Shown piece by piece: positions 61,098 through 64,000 of a stretch of DNA of 64,000 nt. Position numbers and translations under genes: made by a program. Numbering within the stretch: the stretch's first letter is position 1; every line of letters starts with the position of its first letter. The notes beneath the pieces were generated by a model, which searched no databases, was not told the origin of the DNA, and saw nothing but the letters and a program-made list of their open reading frames with translations. Source of the stretch: Verrucomicrobiota bacterium (GTDB lineage: Bacteria > Verrucomicrobiota > Verrucomicrobiia > Opitutales > Opitutaceae). The DNA is taken from contig JAEYUW010000036.1 in NCBI GenBank assembly GCA_023432225.1, positions 62,001-126,000 on the forward strand, written 5' to 3'.

Positions 61098-61982
61098 ATG
61101 CCCGCGAACAAATTCAACGGTTACACCGACTACGGCATCGGCATCGGCCTGCGCGTGCCGCACTACGACCACATCCTGTCGGAGCAACCGACGGTCGACT
61201 GGTTCGAGATCATCTCCGAGACGTTCATGGTCGACGGCGGGCGTCCGCTCGAGGTGCTCGATCGGATTCTCGCGCAATACAAGGTCGTGCAGCACGGCGT
61301 CTCGCTCTACCTCGGCTCGACGGATTTTCCGAACCGCGAGCATTTGAAGAAACTCAAGGCGCTGACGAAACGCACGAGGACGCCGTGGATTTCCGATCAT
61401 CTCTGCTGGGGCAGTGTCGATGGCACGGTGTCGCACGATCTGCTGCCGATGCCTTACACGATCGCCGCGGCGAAGCATGTCGCGGCCAACATCCGCTACG
61501 CGCGCGACTACCTCGAGCTGCCGGTCGCCGTGGAAAACGTCAGCTCCTACACCGAGTTTCACGCCTCCGAGATGACCGAGTGGGAATTTCTCACCGAGGT
61601 GGTCGAACGCGCCGACTGCGGAATTCTCCTCGACGTAAATAACATCTACGTCTCGTCGAAGAACCACGGTTTCGACCCTTACGATTACCTGAACAACATT
61701 CCGCACCACCGCGTCGCGCAGATGCACGTGGCGGGTCACACGAAGTTCGAGAAATACCTCCTCGATACGCACGATCATCCGGTGCTCGATCCCGTCTGGA
61801 AAATGTATGCGCACGCCACGAAGCTCTGCGGCGTCACCGCGACGCTGCTCGAGTGGGACGACAAGATTCCTTCGTTCCAGGAGGTGCACGACGAAGCATT
61901 GAAGGCGAATGCCTACATCGCCGAAGCGCGCGCCGCGCAGGCCCAGGGTAGGGCGCGCACTCCGTGCGCGCCGCGAAGGTAG
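61098..61982 (+). CDS. DUF692 multinuclear iron-dependent oxidase (MNIO), RiPP maturase
   Basis: 294 residues. The TIM-barrel motifs of the family are present: GIGIGLRVPHYDHIL, D-W-F-E-I-I-S-E-T-F, V-E-N-V-S-S-Y, GILLDVNNIYVSSKNHGFDP and M-H-V-A-G-H, which supply the His, Glu, Asp and Asn iron ligands. Family members (MbnB, HvfB, BufB) oxidise Cys residues of a precursor to oxazolone/thioamide or thiooxazole groups. The final 11 or so residues are encoded by a REP-like hairpin, so the natural C-terminus was probably shorter. Confidence 0.93.
   Translation: MPANKFNGYTDYGIGIGLRVPHYDHILSEQPTVDWFEIISETFMVDGGRPLEVLDRILAQYKVVQHGVSLYLGSTDFPNREHLKKLKALTKRTRTPWISDHLCWGSVDGTVSHDLLPMPYTIAAAKHVAANIRYARDYLELPVAVENVSSYTEFHASEMTEWEFLTEVVERADCGILLDVNNIYVSSKNHGFDPYDYLNNIPHHRVAQMHVAGHTKFEKYLLDTHDHPVLDPVWKMYAHATKLCGVTATLLEWDDKIPSFQEVHDEALKANAYIAEARAAQAQGRARTPCAPRR
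61948..61982. repeat. REP-like hairpin forming the 3' end of the MNIO gene
   Basis: GTAGGGCGCGCACTCCGTGC, then GCGCCGCGAAGGTAG. The stop codon TAG lies in the second GTAG. Confidence 0.65.
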
Positions 61983-61985
61983 CCC

Positions 61986-63029
61986 ATGCCGCGCGCGCGA
62001 AAAGTAGGGCCGGTCTCCGACCGGCCCAAAACACACTCGATGCGGTTGGTCGCTTCGCCGCATGGCAATGCTCGTTCGCGTGTTTCTGCGCCGGCGTCAG
62101 CGCTGCGGGGCCGGTCGGAGACCGGCCCTACCTTGTCCGCCCGCTCGCGGGCCGAGCTGCGCACGTTGCAGCGCGAAATGCTCGCGGTGGTGATGAACCC
62201 GCTCACGCGCGCCCACCGCATCGCTCCATGCCTGCGCGACGGTCGCGCGACGAAGCGCGCTGCCGCCGCGATCGCCAAGCCGAACGATCGACTGACGGCC
62301 GTGGACCGACTCGAGATCTACAACCGCATGTATTGGTTCCGCGTGCTCGACAGTCTGCACGAGGACTGTCCCGGACTGCGGGCGGCGCTCGGCGAGCGAA
62401 AGTTCATGCGGCTCGCCGAGGCGTTTCTCCAAAAGCATCCGTCGAAATACTGGACGCTGCGCGATCTGCCGCAGCGGCTGGCGCATTTCATCCGCACCGA
62501 GCCGCGCTGGACCGCGCCGCACACCGATCTTTGTGAGGATATCGCGCGTTTCGAATGGGCACAGGTGGAGGTTTACGATGGGGCGGCGTTTCCCGTCTTC
62601 ACGAGCGACGACTTGCGCGACGCCAACCCGGCGAAGTTGCGGTTGAAGCTCCAGCCTTACCTGCAACTGCTCGCGCTGCGCTACCCGGTGGACGACTATT
62701 TGATCGCGATCCGGAAGCGCGAGGCACTGCTCCGCGGTGACGCGTCGAATGCGCCGACCGCGTTGCGCGTGCGGCCCGACAGCAAGGTTCCGCGTCCGCG
62801 CCGTGCGCCGTGTCGTGTCGCGGTGCACCGGCACGAAGGGAAAATCTACTTCAAGCGTCTCGAGCCGACGGCGTTCAAGATTCTCGCCGCAATTCGCGCC
62901 GGCCAGCCGCTCGTCCGTGCGCTCGCTGCCGGTATTCCGCGCGCGGAGCGACCCCGCGAAAACTGGGCCGCGACGGTGCAAGGCTGGTTCCGCACTTGGA
63001 TGGAGTTGGGCTGGTTTTGCCGGGGGTAG
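61986..63029 (+). CDS. DUF2063 (HvfC/BufC-type) partner protein of the MNIO
   Basis: 347 residues if the ATG at 61986 is used. The conserved domain starts at A-E-L-R-T-L-Q-R-E-M (about residue 53) and continues V-D-R-L-E-I-Y-N-R-M-Y-W-F-R and D-C-P-G-L-R-A-A-L-G-E, as in DUF2063. The second half resembles the HvfC-type substrate-handling domain. Residues 7-48 are encoded by a REP pair in frame. Partner proteins of this family deliver the precursor to the MNIO. The stop codon lies in the next REP. Confidence 0.88.
   Translation: MPRARKVGPVSDRPKTHSMRLVASPHGNARSRVSAPASALRGRSETGPTLSARSRAELRTLQREMLAVVMNPLTRAHRIAPCLRDGRATKRAAAAIAKPNDRLTAVDRLEIYNRMYWFRVLDSLHEDCPGLRAALGERKFMRLAEAFLQKHPSKYWTLRDLPQRLAHFIRTEPRWTAPHTDLCEDIARFEWAQVEVYDGAAFPVFTSDDLRDANPAKLRLKLQPYLQLLALRYPVDDYLIAIRKREALLRGDASNAPTALRVRPDSKVPRPRRAPCRVAVHRHEGKIYFKRLEPTAFKILAAIRAGQPLVRALAAGIPRAERPRENWAATVQGWFRTWMELGWFCRG
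62004..62131. repeat. REP pair inside the 5' end of the DUF2063 gene
   Basis: GTAGGGCCGGTCTCCGACCG faces GGGGCCGGTCGGAGACCGGC...CTAC across 80 bases. The whole element stays open in the gene's frame. Confidence 0.85.
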
Positions 63030-63119
63030 GGCCGGCTTTAGCCGGTCCCAGTTGAATGGTGATGTGCGGACGATGCTTGCGCGCGCGACGCGATCCAGGC
63101 CGGCTGAAGCCGGCCCTAC
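63026..63119. repeat. REP pair (GGCCGGCTnnAGCCGG type)
   Basis: GTAGGGCCGGCTTTAGCCGG faces GGCCGGCTGAAGCCGGCCCTAC. The first cap contains the stop codon of the DUF2063 gene. Confidence 0.88.
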
Positions 63120-63163
63120 GGTTACGCCTCGCCGTGCAATCTCGGGTTCGCCAATTTTCCACT

Positions 63164-63709
63164 GTGTCCACGTCTTCGTTCCAACTTCGCCAGTGGCGCG
63201 ACGCCGATTTCGAGCCGTTCGCAGAGATGAACGCCGACCCGGATGTCATGCGCTACATGCCCGCGCCGCTGACGCGCGAGGAGGCCGCGGCGACGCTGGC
63301 GCGGCTGCGCAGCGGCATCGCCGAGCGCGGGTGGGGGCTCTGGGCCGTGGAAGTCGAAGGCGAACTCGCGGGCTGGACCGGGCTCAACCCGCCGCCGTGG
63401 ACGGCGCACTTCACGCCGTGCGTCGAGGTCGGCTGGCGGCTGCGCCGCAAATTCTGGGGCCGCGGCATCGCAACGGCGGCGGCGCGCGAGGCGGTGCGGT
63501 ATGGTTTCGAGACGTTGCAGCTGGAGGAAATCGTCTCGTTCACCGTGCTCGCGAACGAACGCTCCTGGCGTGTGATGGAGCGCCTCGGCTTCATGCGCGA
63601 TCCGGCGGAGGATTTCGATCACCCACGTTTGCCGGAAGGGCATCCGCTGCGGCGGCATATTCTCTACCGGAAGAAAAATCCGGCGCAGCCGTCGCGGTCG
63701 AAAGGGTAG
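63164..63709 (+). CDS. GNAT-family acetyltransferase (RimJ/RimL-like)
   Basis: 181 residues from a GTG at 63164; the frame upstream is REP-derived. GNAT motifs: F-Q-L-R-Q-W-R-D-A-D, then E-V-G-W-R-L-R-R-K-F-W-G-R-G-I-A-T-A-A (acetyl-CoA loop) and F-T-V-L-A-N-E-R-S-W-R-V-M-E-R-L-G-F. Cytoplasmic N-acetyltransferase of unknown substrate. It sits between REP elements inside the RiPP region; whether it belongs to the pathway is unclear. Its stop is the TAG of a REP cap. Confidence 0.85.
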   Translation: MSTSSFQLRQWRDADFEPFAEMNADPDVMRYMPAPLTREEAAATLARLRSGIAERGWGLWAVEVEGELAGWTGLNPPPWTAHFTPCVEVGWRLRRKFWGRGIATAAAREAVRYGFETLQLEEIVSFTVLANERSWRVMERLGFMRDPAEDFDHPRLPEGHPLRRHILYRKKNPAQPSRSKG

Positions 63710-63765
63710 CGGAAGCCGTGAGGCTTTCGCACGTGGGGAGGCGAAATTCTGACGAATTCCGCTAC
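63706..63765. repeat. REP pair (GAAGCCGTGAGGCTTTCG type)
   Basis: GTAGCGGAAGCCGTGAGGCT faces GCGAAATTCTGACGAATTCC...CTAC with a 10-base spacer. This is the most complete copy of the family. Confidence 0.85.
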
Positions 63766-63827
63766 GCTTCGCGGCGCGCAGGCCGATTCTGCGGGAATAG
63801 CCGAGTGGGGCGCGGCTCTCATTCTGC

Positions 63828-64000
63828 ATGAATCTCCGCGCCACGCTCGAGACTTTCGACCGCCTTGCCTCGCTCCTGCAGACGCCGCTGCTGTTCGTGC
63901 TGCGGGTTTATTGGGGCATGTCTTTCGCCCAAACCGGGTGGGGCAAGCTGAGGCATCTCGACCGCACCGCGGAGTTCTTTGCGTCGCTGAATCTGCCCGC
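63828..64000 (+). CDS. DoxX-family membrane protein (cut by window edge)
   Basis: At least 57 residues from the ATG at 63828. The opening L-L-Q-T-P-L-L-F-V-L-R-V-Y-W-G-M-S-F with Q-T-G-W-G-K-L is the DoxX signature at the first membrane helix. In Hvf/Buf clusters a DoxX-like protein (HvfD/BufD type) is the fourth member, so this gene probably completes the RiPP locus; the interposed GNAT gene and REPs are the only break. Confidence 0.8.
   Translation, partial: MNLRATLETFDRLASLLQTPLLFVLRVYWGMSFAQTGWGKLRHLDRTAEFFASLNLP

Noticed and set aside
63056..63163. 36-codon extension of the GNAT protein
   Set aside because: Derived from the REP at 63026-63119 and not conserved-looking; the fold starts after the GTG at 63164.

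Overview
The window looks like chromosome of a GC-rich Gram-negative bacterium, most likely an Opitutaceae-type member of the Verrucomicrobiota. This is inferred from the style of its genes: TonB receptors opening with a 'VKxxxxEVTGSR' segment, LytTR two-component pairs beside them, lipoproteins with an L-A-G-C lipobox, and many GTAG-headed intergenic palindromes. I saw no rRNA, tRNA, phage genes, insertion-sequence transposase or CRISPR array.

Layout. 1-1600: end of a TPR-like gene and a phosphofructokinase. 1775-10134: LytS-type kinase, LytTR regulator and two tandem, apparently duplicated TonB-dependent receptors. 10298-20336: small secreted or membrane proteins, an FGGY sugar kinase, a beta-hydroxyacid dehydrogenase, an AEC transporter and a coiled-coil LysM protein with seven YPDLR repeats. 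20458-22707: glycerol kinase and a TRIC-type channel. 22866-27067: envelope genes, including an LpoB / COG3014-like / YcfL lipoprotein set and a fourth exported partner. 28272-44115: a fatty-acid and acyl-CoA catabolism island with an ScfR/RamB-like regulator, SDR, thioesterase, acyl-CoA ligase, thiolase, FadB-type fusion, EtfA, a split FadF-type ETF:quinone oxidoreductase, FadE, EtfB and glutaryl-CoA dehydrogenase. 44270-51036: MutT, small membrane and unknown proteins, an M13 peptidase, a D-2-hydroxyacid dehydrogenase and a LysR regulator. 51282-60288: a 1525-residue Ig-repeat and heparinase-like exoprotein, a second LytS/LytTR pair and a third TonB receptor. 60586-64000: a RiPP cluster with a Cys-repeat precursor, a DUF692 MNIO maturase and a DUF2063 partner, then a GNAT gene and a DoxX gene cut by the window edge.

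Three systems stand out. (1) The MNIO RiPP cluster at the right end has the Hvf/Buf order (precursor, maturase, partner, DoxX), and its precursor carries six cysteines at exact six-residue spacing. (2) A 19-bp palindromic operator, TTTGCCGTAWTACGGCAAA, occurs exactly twice: before the ScfR-like regulator gene and before glutaryl-CoA dehydrogenase. This suggests an autoregulated regulon framing the acyl-CoA island. (3) More than 20 REP-like palindromes of several stem families start with GTAG and end with CTAC. They sit directly against genes, often supply the TAG stop codon, and in three places have become part of a reading frame. No REP-associated (RAYT) transposase lies in the window.
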